A program made the position numbers and the translations under genes. This document shows, piece after piece, positions 1-7,611 of a stretch of DNA of 64,000 bases. Numbering within the stretch: the stretch's first letter is position 1; each line of letters opens with the position of its first letter. The notes under the pieces were generated by a model. The model was not told the DNA's origin, ran no database searches, and saw only the letters and a list, made by a program, of their open reading frames with translations. Source of the DNA: Dermatophilaceae bacterium Sec6.4 (GTDB lineage Bacteria > Actinomycetota > Actinomycetes > Actinomycetales > Dermatophilaceae); contig CP144172.1 in assembly GCA_039636865.1 (NCBI GenBank), forward strand, positions 3,596,001 to 3,660,000. Direction: 5' to 3'.

Positions 1-434
1 GCGGATATGGGGCTGCACCGCAGTACGGCAAGGGCAGCTACGACCAGTCCCAGCAGGGCACGTACGGGTACCCCCAGCAGCAGGGCTACACCCAGCCGGG
101 GTACTACGCCCAGCAGCCGCAGCAGCGTGGCGGCACCAACGTGTCGGCGATCGTGCTCACTGTCCTGGCGGGTATGACGGCGTTGTCGTTCTACTTCTCG
201 TTGGCCGGCATCCCCGCTGTCATTATCGCGATCATCGCGCTCACGAAGCAGAACAACGACATGGCCGGGTCGCGACGACTGACGCGGATCGGCTGGATCG
301 TCTGGGCAGTGCTGATGGTGATCTGCGTGATCGTCATCATCATCTTCTTCGCGTGGCTCGTCAGTACCAACTCCTTCGACAACCGTTTCTCAGACTCCTA
401 CGACCCCAGCTACTCCGGTGGCTCATCGTTCTGA
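1..434 (+). CDS. DUF4190-type small membrane protein (5' end outside window)
   Basis: The reading frame is open from the window edge (codons in phase from base 3), so the true start lies upstream. The visible N-terminal part is a cytoplasmic-looking low-complexity segment rich in Gln, Gly, Tyr and Pro (repeated YGYPQQQ-like pieces). Two hydrophobic segments follow, one starting near the GTG at 141 (VSAIVLTVLAG) and one near base 290 (GWIVWAVLMVICVIVII), joined by a short basic loop with KQNNDMAGSRR. A Q/G/Y-rich head plus two membrane helices is typical of actinobacterial DUF4190-like proteins of unknown role. The tail is Ser/Asp/Tyr rich. An internal GTG at 141 could start a shorter product, but the upstream frame looks coding. 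Confidence 0.75.
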   Translation, partial: GYGAAPQYGKGSYDQSQQGTYGYPQQQGYTQPGYYAQQPQQRGGTNVSAIVLTVLAGMTALSFYFSLAGIPAVIIAIIALTKQNNDMAGSRRLTRIGWIVWAVLMVICVIVIIIFFAWLVSTNSFDNRFSDSYDPSYSGGSSF

Positions 435-449
435 GCACCGATTTGCACC

Positions 450-487
450 GCTACGGGCGGCTCCGGAAGATCGGGGCCGCCCGTAGC
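450..487 (+). terminator. Hairpin terminator after the DUF4190-like gene
   Basis: A perfect 12-bp stem (GCTACGGGCGGC at 450-461 with GCCGCCCGTAGC at 476-487) starts 15 bases after the stop codon and is followed by a T-rich stretch (gttgtgtcgttgt). It separates the membrane-protein gene from the helicase gene. Confidence 0.7.
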
Positions 488-522
488 GTTGTGTCGTTGT
501 ACCCACCAGCGAAAGAGCAGGT

Positions 523-2184
523 ATGACCGACGGACCCCTGATCGTGCAGAGCGACAAGACGGTGCTACTCGAAGTCGACCACCCGGACTCGATTGCGGCG
601 CGTCGGGCAATCGCTCCGTTCGCGGAGTTGGAGCGGGCGCCCGAGCACATCCACACCTACCGGATCACCCCCCTGGGTCTGTGGAATGCCCGCGCTGCCG
701 GTCACGATGCCGAGCAGGTCGTCGACGCGCTGGTGCGCTTCAGCCGTTACCCGGTGCCCAATGCGTTGCTCATCGACGTCGCGGAGACAATGGACCGCTA
801 CGGACGCCTGGTGCTGGAGAAGCGCGAGGACGGTCAGCTGATCCTCACCAGCATCGACAAGCCGGTACTGGAGGAGATCCTGCGGCACAAGAAGATCTCA
901 CCGATGATCGGCGAGCGGTTGGACGACCTCACCGTCTGCGTGCACGCCAGCGAGCGCGGCGCGATCAAACAACAGCTGATCAAGGTCGGCTGGCCGGCTG
1001 AGGACCGCGCCGGCTATGTCGACGGTGAAGCCCACCCGATCGAGCTCGACAACGCGAACTGGTCACTGCGGCCCTACCAGGAGCAGGCCATCGAGGGTTT
1101 CTGGCACGGTGGCTCGGGGGTTGTCGTGCTGCCCTGCGGAGCCGGCAAGACGCTCGTCGGCGCAGGCGCGATGGCACGCGCCAAGGCAACCACCCTGATC
1201 CTGGTCACCAACACTGTCTCGGCGCGCCAATGGCGCGAAGAGCTGCTCAAACGCACGTCGCTGACCGAGGACGAGATCGGTGAGTACAGCGGGGCCCGCA
1301 AGGAGATCCGCCCGGTCACCATCGCGACCTACCAGGTGCTGACCCACAAACGTAAGGGCGTCTTCCCGCACCTGGAGTTGCTGGACGCGCGCGACTGGGG
1401 TCTGGTGCTCTACGACGAGGTACACCTGTTGCCGGCACCGATCTTCCGGATGACCGCTGATCTGCAGGCCCGGCGCCGTCTGGGGTTGACCGCGACGCTG
1501 GTGCGTGAGGACGGACGGGAATCCGACGTCTTCAGCCTGATCGGCCCGAAGCGTTTCGACGCGCCCTGGAAGGACATCGAGGCCCAGGGTTACATCGCCC
1601 CCGCGGACTGCGTCGAGGTACGGGTCACCCTGCCCGAGACGGACCGGATGGTCTACGCCACCACCGAACCGGAGGATCGGTACCGCTTCGCGTCCTGTTC
1701 GAGCGTCAAGGAACCGATCGTCGAGCAGCTGGTCGCCCGTCACGCGGGCGCTCCGACCCTGGTGATCGGTCAGTACCTGGACCAGCTCGACACACTGGCG
1801 AGCCGGCTGAACGCCGACATCATCACCGGGGAGACGTCGGTCGCGGTCCGACAAAAACTCTTCCAACAATTCCGCGACGGCGAGATCACCCTGCTCGTGG
1901 TGAGCAAGGTCGCGAACTTCTCGATCGACCTGCCCGAGGCGAGCGTGGCGATCCAGGTGTCGGGGACCTTCGGCTCCCGACAGGAGGAGGCGCAACGTCT
2001 GGGTCGGGTGCTTCGCCCCAAGAAGGACCACGGCACGGCGCACTTCTACACGGTGGTCGCCCGCGACACCGTCGACGCCGAATTCGCCGCGCACCGCCAG
2101 CGGTTCCTTGCCGAGCAGGGCTACGCCTATCGCATCGTGGACGCCGAGGATCTGGGCGATTTCGCACCGAAAGCGACGAACTGA
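523..2184 (+). CDS. XPB/Ssl2-type 3'-5' DNA helicase
   Basis: A 553-residue superfamily 2 helicase of the bacterial XPB type, close in length to mycobacterial XPB (about 540 residues). Visible motifs: Walker A CGAGKT (about 205-210), DEVH box (298-301), TAT (323-325), the XPB-specific RED motif in VREDG (328-330), and motif VI QRLGRVLRPK (491-500). The first 170 residues match the damage-recognition-like N-terminal region of the family. Such proteins unwind DNA in the 3'-5' direction; a repair role in bacteria is inferred from homology to the eukaryotic TFIIH subunit. The ATG is preceded by a purine-rich AAAGAG. It stands alone between a terminator and a DUF2530 gene. Confidence 0.95.
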   Translation: MTDGPLIVQSDKTVLLEVDHPDSIAARRAIAPFAELERAPEHIHTYRITPLGLWNARAAGHDAEQVVDALVRFSRYPVPNALLIDVAETMDRYGRLVLEKREDGQLILTSIDKPVLEEILRHKKISPMIGERLDDLTVCVHASERGAIKQQLIKVGWPAEDRAGYVDGEAHPIELDNANWSLRPYQEQAIEGFWHGGSGVVVLPCGAGKTLVGAGAMARAKATTLILVTNTVSARQWREELLKRTSLTEDEIGEYSGARKEIRPVTIATYQVLTHKRKGVFPHLELLDARDWGLVLYDEVHLLPAPIFRMTADLQARRRLGLTATLVREDGRESDVFSLIGPKRFDAPWKDIEAQGYIAPADCVEVRVTLPETDRMVYATTEPEDRYRFASCSSVKEPIVEQLVARHAGAPTLVIGQYLDQLDTLASRLNADIITGETSVAVRQKLFQQFRDGEITLLVVSKVANFSIDLPEASVAIQVSGTFGSRQEEAQRLGRVLRPKKDHGTAHFYTVVARDTVDAEFAAHRQRFLAEQGYAYRIVDAEDLGDFAPKATN

Positions 2185-2195
2185 ACACTGATCGA

Positions 2196-2201
2196 TACGC
2201 T
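2196..2201 (+). promoter_or_regulatory. -10 box for a leaderless DUF2530 transcript
   Basis: TACGCT lies 6 bases before the ATG at 2208, the spacing expected when transcription starts at the start codon itself. The call rests on the hexamer and spacing only. Confidence 0.4.
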
Positions 2202-2207
2202 GGCATC

Positions 2208-2441
2208 ATGAGTGACCAGCCGCAGCGACCCGTTGTCGAGCCGCTGCGCGTGGACACCCAGCACATCATCATCGTCGGCCTTTCGGTGTGGGCGATTGCC
2301 CTGTTGTTGACTCTCGTCGTGCCCGCCCTGCACAGCGGAGAGCGCGCCTGGTGGCCGTGGGCGGCGGTCTCCGGACTGGCGCTCGGCACACTGGGCCTGA
2401 TGTACGTACGACGCGGGCGCGGCAACGCGAGCGAGGCGTGA
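2208..2441 (+). CDS. DUF2530 family membrane protein
   Basis: A 77-residue protein with two membrane helices (IIIVGLSVWAIALLLTLVV and WPWAAVSGLALGTLGLMYV), a short acidic/Pro N-terminus containing VVEPLRVD, and a basic C-terminal tail (RRGRGN). Size, the VEPL-x-VD lead-in and two-helix layout match DUF2530, an actinobacterial family of unknown function. No catalytic motif is visible. It lies 23 bases after the helicase gene and 33 bases before zwf; whether it is cotranscribed is not clear. Confidence 0.75.
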   Translation: MSDQPQRPVVEPLRVDTQHIIIVGLSVWAIALLLTLVVPALHSGERAWWPWAAVSGLALGTLGLMYVRRGRGNASEA

Positions 2442-2474
2442 TGAATCGTCCGACACTTCCTGGAAAGGCGTTCC

Positions 2475-3935
2475 ATGCTTTCTGACCACGCTGACAAGGT
2501 GGCCCACCGTACGGCGACGGTCGTGCTCTTCGGGGCAACGGGCGACTTGGCAAAACGCAAGCTGCTACCGGGCCTGCTGCACCTGTTCAGCTCCCGGTTG
2601 CTGGGTGACCTACGCCTGGTCGCGACCTCTTTGGAGGAGATGACCCGCGATGAGTTCATCGATCTCGCGGCACGCTCTATCGACGAGTTCTCGGCGCACA
2701 CCCGCGAGGACAAGGTTTGGCAGGCCTTCGCCAAGCGTGTGTACTACGTCCCGGGATCCGCCGGCCCGCAAGGGCTGGCAGACACGGTCGCCGAAGCCGA
2801 AGCCGAAGTCACCGACATCGAACCTCCCCAGCGGTTGCACTACCTGAGCGTGCCTCCCAAGGCTGCGCTCGCCGTGACGCGCACCCTGGCTCAGGCGGGA
2901 CTGGCGAAGGGCAGCAGGATTGTGATGGAAAAGCCCTTCGGGACCGACCTGACCAGTGCGGTGGCCCTGAATACGGCGGTCCACGAGAATTTCACCGAGG
3001 ACCAGGTCTTTCGCATCGATCACTTCCTGGGTAAGGAGGCGGCGCTCAACATTCTCGCGTTCCGCTTCGCCAACGGACTGTTCGAGCCGATCTGGCACCG
3101 CAACAACATCGAGCACATTCAGATCGACGTGCCGGAGATACTCGGTCTGGACCAGCGCGCCGACTTCTACGAGAACACCGGGGCCTACCGGGACATGGTG
3201 GTCACCCACCTGTTCCAGGTGCTGGCCTTCACGGCAATGGAGCCCCCCACCGCGCTGTTGCCGGAGGCGATCACCGAGGAGAAGAACAAGGTCTTCCGGT
3301 CGATGCAACCGATCAACCCACGAGATGTCGTTCGTGGCCAGTACCTCGGCTACCGCGATATCGACGGCGTGTCGCCGGAGTCGGAGACCGAGACCTTCAT
3401 TGCGCTGAAGTGCTACATCGACAACTGGCGTTGGGCGGGCGTCCCGTTCTACCTACGCACCGGCAAGAAGCTCGCCGAAGGTCAGCGAATCATCTCAGTG
3501 GCCTTCAAAGAGCCACCGAAGTCGATGTTCCCGGCCGGCTCGGGTGTCGGACAGAACGGGCCGGACCACCTGACCTTCGACCTGGCAGACAAGGCCAGGT
3601 TGTCGCTGTCGTTCTACGGCAAGCGCCCTGGGCCCGGCTTCCGCCTCGACAAATTGTCGATGCAGTTCGCCTACCAGGACACCGGGTGGGCAGGGTCTGT
3701 CCTGGAGGCGTACGAGCGGCTGATCTTCGACGCGATCCGCGGTGACCACACGCTGTTCACCACCGCCGACGGCATCGAGCGACTCTGGGAGATCTCCGAG
3801 CCGTTGTTGGAAAACCCGCCGCAGGTACGCCCCTACGCTCCCGGCTCCTGGGGTCCGAACCAGATCCACCAGCTCGTCGCTCCTCATGCATGGCGACTGC
3901 CCTTCGAACGCAAATGGCGCAGCCCGACGGCCTGA
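2475..3935 (+). CDS. zwf: Glucose-6-phosphate 1-dehydrogenase
   Basis: 486 residues, standard for the family. It oxidises glucose-6-phosphate to 6-phosphogluconolactone with NADP+, the entry step of the oxidative pentose phosphate pathway, in the cytoplasm. Visible motifs: nucleotide-binding GATGDLAKRKL (20-30), EKPFG (152-156), and the active-site signature RIDHFLGKE (180-188) with the catalytic His at 183. The ATG is preceded by a good ribosome site, GGAAAGG, 7-8 bases upstream. The main zwf of actinobacteria is usually followed by opcA and sits with tal/tkt; none of these is here, so this may be a second isozyme. A bidirectional terminator follows. Confidence 0.95.
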   Translation: MLSDHADKVAHRTATVVLFGATGDLAKRKLLPGLLHLFSSRLLGDLRLVATSLEEMTRDEFIDLAARSIDEFSAHTREDKVWQAFAKRVYYVPGSAGPQGLADTVAEAEAEVTDIEPPQRLHYLSVPPKAALAVTRTLAQAGLAKGSRIVMEKPFGTDLTSAVALNTAVHENFTEDQVFRIDHFLGKEAALNILAFRFANGLFEPIWHRNNIEHIQIDVPEILGLDQRADFYENTGAYRDMVVTHLFQVLAFTAMEPPTALLPEAITEEKNKVFRSMQPINPRDVVRGQYLGYRDIDGVSPESETETFIALKCYIDNWRWAGVPFYLRTGKKLAEGQRIISVAFKEPPKSMFPAGSGVGQNGPDHLTFDLADKARLSLSFYGKRPGPGFRLDKLSMQFAYQDTGWAGSVLEAYERLIFDAIRGDHTLFTTADGIERLWEISEPLLENPPQVRPYAPGSWGPNQIHQLVAPHAWRLPFERKWRSPTA

Positions 3936-3955
3936 CGTCGCTGATTTACGCTGCA

Positions 3956-3987
3956 GAGCTGCGGAGCCGCAGAGCCGCAGAGCCGCA
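3956..3987. repeat. Tandem 8-base repeat downstream of zwf
   Basis: GAGCCGCA is repeated three times exactly (3964-3987), preceded by one imperfect copy, GAGCTGCG (3956-3963). It lies in the short gap between the zwf stop and the terminator. A slippage-prone simple repeat with no evident function. Confidence 0.8.
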
Positions 3988-3996
3988 GAAACACAG

Positions 3997-4033
3997 ACAA
4001 CGGCCGACCCGAAAAATTCGGGCCGGCCGTTGT
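3997..4033. terminator. Bidirectional terminator between zwf and the secreted-protein gene
   Basis: An almost perfect inverted repeat: ACAACGGCCG-A-CCCGAA, loop AAA, then TTCGGG-C-CGGCCGTTGT. T-rich sequence follows on the plus strand and purine-rich sequence on the other side. It lies between two convergent genes and can serve both. Confidence 0.85.
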
Positions 4034-4050
4034 TTGGGTATCCGTTCGCG

Positions 4051-4845
4051 TTACTTCCGCACCAACCAGCTGTGCTGGAAGGAATTGGTCGTCTTGCCGG
4101 CTTTGCTCAGCTGGCGCATCTTCTTCTGGTTGCCGATCGACTGCACCAGGGGGTCGTTGTATCCGAGGGCGTCCAGCATCGGCTGCGCCGCGGGCAGACC
4201 GGCGACCGGCCGGTCACTGCGCAGGAACGCGGTGGCGGTCGTGGCGGCGTAGTCCACGTAGTAGCTGATGGTGGTGCCGTCGTCGACGCAGCTCGTGTCG
4301 GCGCCGACCATCCGGGTGTGCACGTTGGTCTTGGCGAGGTTGACGAACCAGTTCAGCCACCCGTTGCAGGTGGCGGCGCTGACCGAACCGGAGGGCACGC
4401 TGACGTAGTGCTCGAACGCCCACACGTTGTCGGTGTCGACGGTCGCGGTGCCGTTGATCAATGCCGGCAACCGGTTCGCGGTGTCCACGAACAGGTCGCT
4501 GGCGAAGATCGGCGCACCGGATGTCGAGGTGTACGCCGTGAGGTAGGTCCACTGAGCACCGCGGACCGGGTAGCAGGTGAAGCGCAACTCCGGGCCCTGG
4601 AACCCGGCGTCCTGGGTGCCGCCCAGCAGCGTCGAGGTCCTGGAGTTGTTGACCTGGCCGACCATCCAGCGGGCATGCGATTCGCAGTCGGCCCGCGACC
4701 AGAATTTTGCCTGCTTCGCGGTGCCGTGGAGATAGATCGATCCGGCGGGGTTGGCTGCGGCGTCTGCGGGGGTGGCGGCGGCAAGGGTGATGCCGGTCCC
4801 TGCGAGTGCGGTGGCCCCAACGACGGCGGCAAGCTTCTTGAGCAT
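4051..4845 (-). CDS. Secreted protein of unknown function
   Basis: 264 residues with a classical Sec signal peptide: basic start MLKKLAAVVGA, a hydrophobic core, and an Ala-rich cleavage region (TPADAAA, about residues 25-31). The mature part contains several Cys residues (in RADCES, RFTCYP, ATCNGW, TSCVDD), which could form disulfides outside the cell. It is rich in Thr, Ser, Ala and aromatics and has no motif I recognise and no LPXTG anchor or lipobox. It is transcribed alone, between a bidirectional terminator and the DUF3027/csp pair, so neighbours give no clue. I cannot assign a function. Confidence 0.8.
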   Translation of the reverse strand: MLKKLAAVVGATALAGTGITLAAATPADAAANPAGSIYLHGTAKQAKFWSRADCESHARWMVGQVNNSRTSTLLGGTQDAGFQGPELRFTCYPVRGAQWTYLTAYTSTSGAPIFASDLFVDTANRLPALINGTATVDTDNVWAFEHYVSVPSGSVSAATCNGWLNWFVNLAKTNVHTRMVGADTSCVDDGTTISYYVDYAATTATAFLRSDRPVAGLPAAQPMLDALGYNDPLVQSIGNQKKMRQLSKAGKTTNSFQHSWLVRK

Positions 4846-4958
4846 CTGGTGGGTCTTTTCTCGAGTGCCTGGTGAGGCGACAGCCGCCCTGTTGCAGATC
4901 CTAGGAGCTGAACGCCTGTCGCTGTCGAGATTGCGACCACCTGTTACTCGATCGTGGC

Positions 4959-5792
4959 CTATTCGGCGAGCTCCCGCACACTGACATCGAGCGCGAATTC
5001 GTCCAGCACGTGAGCGTGCTCAGGCTCCACGGACGTCAACTCCAGGTCAGCCTCGCTATGCGCACCGCATCCGTGGTCCAACGAAACCACCGTGCCGTCA
5101 CTGGGCGACCAGGCGTTGGCGCACACGCCGAACATCTGACGCAGGGCGCCGGCCATCGGAACGAAGAAGCCGCATGACGCGCAGTGTGCGGGGGCCTTCT
5201 GCGCAATATCCGCGCCAGGACCGTGGCCACCGTCATACCAACGTGCCGCAGCATCAGCGCGACCCTGAGCAGACAACACACGCGGCCGCCCGAGGCCTAG
5301 TTCGAAGAACCCGACCTCATCGACGTCCTCGTCACCGGTTGCTTCGAACCCGGCCTCCAGGTACGGGTCGTCCTGGACGTACGGCGTGACGTCACCGGCT
5401 CCGATATCGCCCGGGGCCAGACGGTCGGCATAGGGCAGCCAGTCCGGCGACAGGATCGACCCGTCACCTGGAAGCAGGTTGGTCTCGCAGACGGTCGCCA
5501 CCTTGGCACGGGGCGCGCGCGCGAGAGAGATGGACCAGTGCCAACCCGCGTATCCCTTGCGATCGCACGCGAACTGGTGCATTGCCAGTCGTTCGTCGAG
5601 CATGACGGCGCCCAGGTGCTCGCCCACATCGGCGGCGCTGGAGATACTTTCGGCCGCCGTCCTGGCCACCTGGACAGCATCGGTGAGCACTTTGTCCACC
5701 TTGGGCCTGGCGACCTTGGATCTGCCGACCCGAGCCTTCGTGACGCCGGCTTCGCCACCACCTTCGGCCGCGGCGCGGGTCGTGGTCGCCAT
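4959..5792 (-). CDS. DUF3027 family protein
   Basis: 277 residues resembling actinobacterial DUF3027 proteins: an N-terminal Lys/Arg/Val-rich segment, then a core with YAGWHWSISLAR, WLPYADRL, GDIGAGDV and a Cys-containing segment AHCASCGFFVPM followed by FGVCAN and DHGCGAHSE. The four spaced Cys residues suggest a metal-binding knuckle (inference). Function is unknown. It begins 3 bases after the cold-shock-domain gene, so the two very likely form an operon. No signal peptide or membrane helix; probably cytoplasmic. Confidence 0.85.
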   Translation of the reverse strand: MATTTRAAAEGGGEAGVTKARVGRSKVARPKVDKVLTDAVQVARTAAESISSAADVGEHLGAVMLDERLAMHQFACDRKGYAGWHWSISLARAPRAKVATVCETNLLPGDGSILSPDWLPYADRLAPGDIGAGDVTPYVQDDPYLEAGFEATGDEDVDEVGFFELGLGRPRVLSAQGRADAAARWYDGGHGPGADIAQKAPAHCASCGFFVPMAGALRQMFGVCANAWSPSDGTVVSLDHGCGAHSEADLELTSVEPEHAHVLDEFALDVSVRELAE

Positions 5793-5795
5793 ACC

Positions 5796-6179
5796 TCAGC
5801 CCTCGAGGTCGTCGGCGACGGCCCGCAGCACAGCGGCGACCTTGGAGGTGTGCGACTTGTCCGGGTAACGCCCTCGTCGCAGGTCGTTACCGAGCTTGTC
5901 GAGCAGCTTGATCAGATCCTCGACGATCAGGCCCATGTCGTCGGCCGGCTTGCGATGCCGAGCAGCCAGCGATGGGGCAGCATCGAGGATGGTGACGCTG
6001 AGCGCCTGGGCACCTCGGCGCCCCTCGGCGACGCTGTACTCGACACGCGTGCCGCCTTTGACCGCCGTCGTACCCGCGGGCAGGGCGCTGGAGGGCATGA
6101 AGACGTCCTGGCCGTCGTCACCGGAAACGAATCCGAAGCCTTTGTCGGAATCGAAGAATTTGACCTTGCCGCTGGGCAC
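5796..6179 (-). CDS. Cold-shock-domain protein with C-terminal extension
   Basis: 127 residues. The first 65 form a cold-shock domain: GKVKFFDSDKGFGFVSGDDG carries RNP1 (KGFGFV), but the RNP2 region reads DVFMPSSAL where classical Csp proteins have DVFVHFSAI, so two usually aromatic or His nucleic-acid contacts are replaced. The second half, about 60 residues with conserved-looking LIKLLDKLGNDLRRGRYPDKS, is a helical extension absent from CspA. A role as an RNA or single-stranded DNA binding protein is inferred. It is the first gene of a pair with DUF3027 (3-base gap), which is a common actinobacterial arrangement. Confidence 0.85.
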   Translation of the reverse strand: MPSGKVKFFDSDKGFGFVSGDDGQDVFMPSSALPAGTTAVKGGTRVEYSVAEGRRGAQALSVTILDAAPSLAARHRKPADDMGLIVEDLIKLLDKLGNDLRRGRYPDKSHTSKVAAVLRAVADDLEG

Positions 6180-6227
6180 GATGCACCTACTCGTTCGATG
6201 TTGCGCTGGGGGGTACAGAAGGCAAGG

Positions 6228-6857
6228 TTAACGCGCTGCGCGAGCCCTCTGGAACTCAACGAGTCGGGCCCCGAGCTCCCACAGATCCGCCACGACGTCA
6301 TCGGCTCCCGCAGCACGAAGTGTTCGCGCGTCGTGCGGACCGGTTGTCACGCCCACGGCGTAGGCCCCGGCGCTGCGAGCTGCGTACATGTCCCCTTCGT
6401 GGTCGCCGACGTAGAACTGGGCCGAGTGCTCGAGCAGCGGCGCTGCCTTGTCGCGCGCGAAGACGCCGCCCACCACCACGTCGGGCCGCAGACCGACGTG
6501 CGCGAGCACCGCGTGAACAGCCGCCGGTGTTTTGGCGCTGACCACCAGGACGCGTCCCCCGTCGCGGTGGATCTGATCGAGTAGCGGGGCCGCCCCCGGC
6601 AGCGCGGTCGTGACCTGCACAGCGCGCTGCAGGTAGGCCGTGCGGTAGTCCTGCGCGGCGGCCTGCACCTGCTCGACCGGTAGGAACAATGCGAGGTTGG
6701 CCTCCAACGGGGTGCCGATCAGGGGCCACAACTGCGATTCGTCGACCTGCCGGTCACGCTCGGACAGCACCTGCTGCATACAGTCCACAATTCCCTGTCG
6801 GGAATCGACCAGGGTCATGTCGAGGTCGAAACCGACGACGAGAGGTGGCGTCGTCAC
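6228..6857 (-). CDS. HAD-family phosphatase
   Basis: About 209 residues from a GTG at 6857. HAD motif I is VGFDLDMTLVDS (nucleophile Asp and general acid Asp), motif II is the VVSAKT region, the motif III Lys lies in ARDKAA and motif IV is YVGDHEGDM. The cap domain sits between motifs I and II as in subfamily I phosphatases such as phosphoglycolate phosphatase. The substrate is not evident. I chose the GTG because it overlaps the stop of the upstream membrane-protein gene as GTGA, giving translational coupling; an in-frame start further upstream (6917) would overlap that gene by 64 bases and add a non-homologous leader. Confidence 0.85.
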   Translation of the reverse strand: MTTPPLVVGFDLDMTLVDSRQGIVDCMQQVLSERDRQVDESQLWPLIGTPLEANLALFLPVEQVQAAAQDYRTAYLQRAVQVTTALPGAAPLLDQIHRDGGRVLVVSAKTPAAVHAVLAHVGLRPDVVVGGVFARDKAAPLLEHSAQFYVGDHEGDMYAARSAGAYAVGVTTGPHDARTLRAAGADDVVADLWELGARLVEFQRARAAR

Positions 6858-7483
6858 CTCGGGCCGGGGCCCCACTGTTGCTGCCCGCCGACCTGCCACT
6901 GCTGACTCTGCTGCCACTGCTTGCGGCGGTTGCTGCTGCCGACCAGACGCACAATGGCCACGATGGTCAGGATCAGCCCGAGCACACCGAGCACAACCGC
7001 GATCCCGATTCCGACAATCAACGGGACTCCGATGTCCTTGCCCAGATTGTTCATCTGGGCCTGGCTGATCGCCCGGAGCGTGACATCACCGCAGTCCAAC
7101 GTGTAGCTACCGGCCGCCGTCGTGGTGAAAGTGGCCTGCTCAGTCTGCTGGTTGATGCTGACACTGCCGGAGCTGAAGGTGAAGGGAATGAACGTCCCGG
7201 CCGGATCGGTTGCCCCGCAGCGATTCTGGGACTGCCCGCTGATGTCTCCCGACGCGAAAACCACGTATGCCGTGCTCGCGTCCAAGCGCTGCGGGGAGGA
7301 CGCGGTCCAGTCTCCGGTCTGGAAGGTGTCCATGCCGCGGTGCACACCGAGCCAGATGCCGACGCCGAAGGCCGCCGGCGCGAGGATGAACATGCAGACC
7401 AGGCCGATGGCCAGCGGCCACCAGCCTCGGGTGGGTGGAGGGGCCGCGTTCCTGGCGTCGAACCCGCCATAATTCTGTGCCAT
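6854..7483 (-). CDS. Two-helix membrane protein with extracytoplasmic domain, unknown function
   Basis: 209 residues. A short Gly/Pro-rich cytoplasmic head is followed by a helix at about 22-46 (WWPLAIGLVCMFILAPAAFGVGIWLG), an extracytoplasmic beta-rich domain with Cys in QNRCGATD and LDCGDV (a plausible disulfide), a second helix at about 150-180 (VPLIVGIGIAVVLGVLGLILTIVAIV), and a Gln/Trp/Gly-rich tail ending WGPGPR. The layout resembles many uncharacterised actinobacterial envelope proteins. The stop overlaps the start of the HAD phosphatase gene, so the pair is coupled. Function unknown. Confidence 0.8.
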   Translation of the reverse strand: MAQNYGGFDARNAAPPPTRGWWPLAIGLVCMFILAPAAFGVGIWLGVHRGMDTFQTGDWTASSPQRLDASTAYVVFASGDISGQSQNRCGATDPAGTFIPFTFSSGSVSINQQTEQATFTTTAAGSYTLDCGDVTLRAISQAQMNNLGKDIGVPLIVGIGIAVVLGVLGLILTIVAIVRLVGSSNRRKQWQQSQQWQVGGQQQWGPGPR

Positions 7484-7611
7484 CGACTGTTCCCCTTCCG
7501 CATGCGGCTGCTAGTGCACCCACCGCCTAGGCCGAAGGTTAGTGGACCCGTCAAGAGCTGCGAGACGCACCGCACGTTGTCCACAGGGACCAGCCCGCGC
7601 CGGAAGTCCGA

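Noticed and set aside
3742..4875. 377-codon plus-strand frame running from zwf across the terminator and the secreted-protein gene
   Set aside because: It crosses a terminator, is antisense to a protein with a clear signal peptide, and has biased composition.
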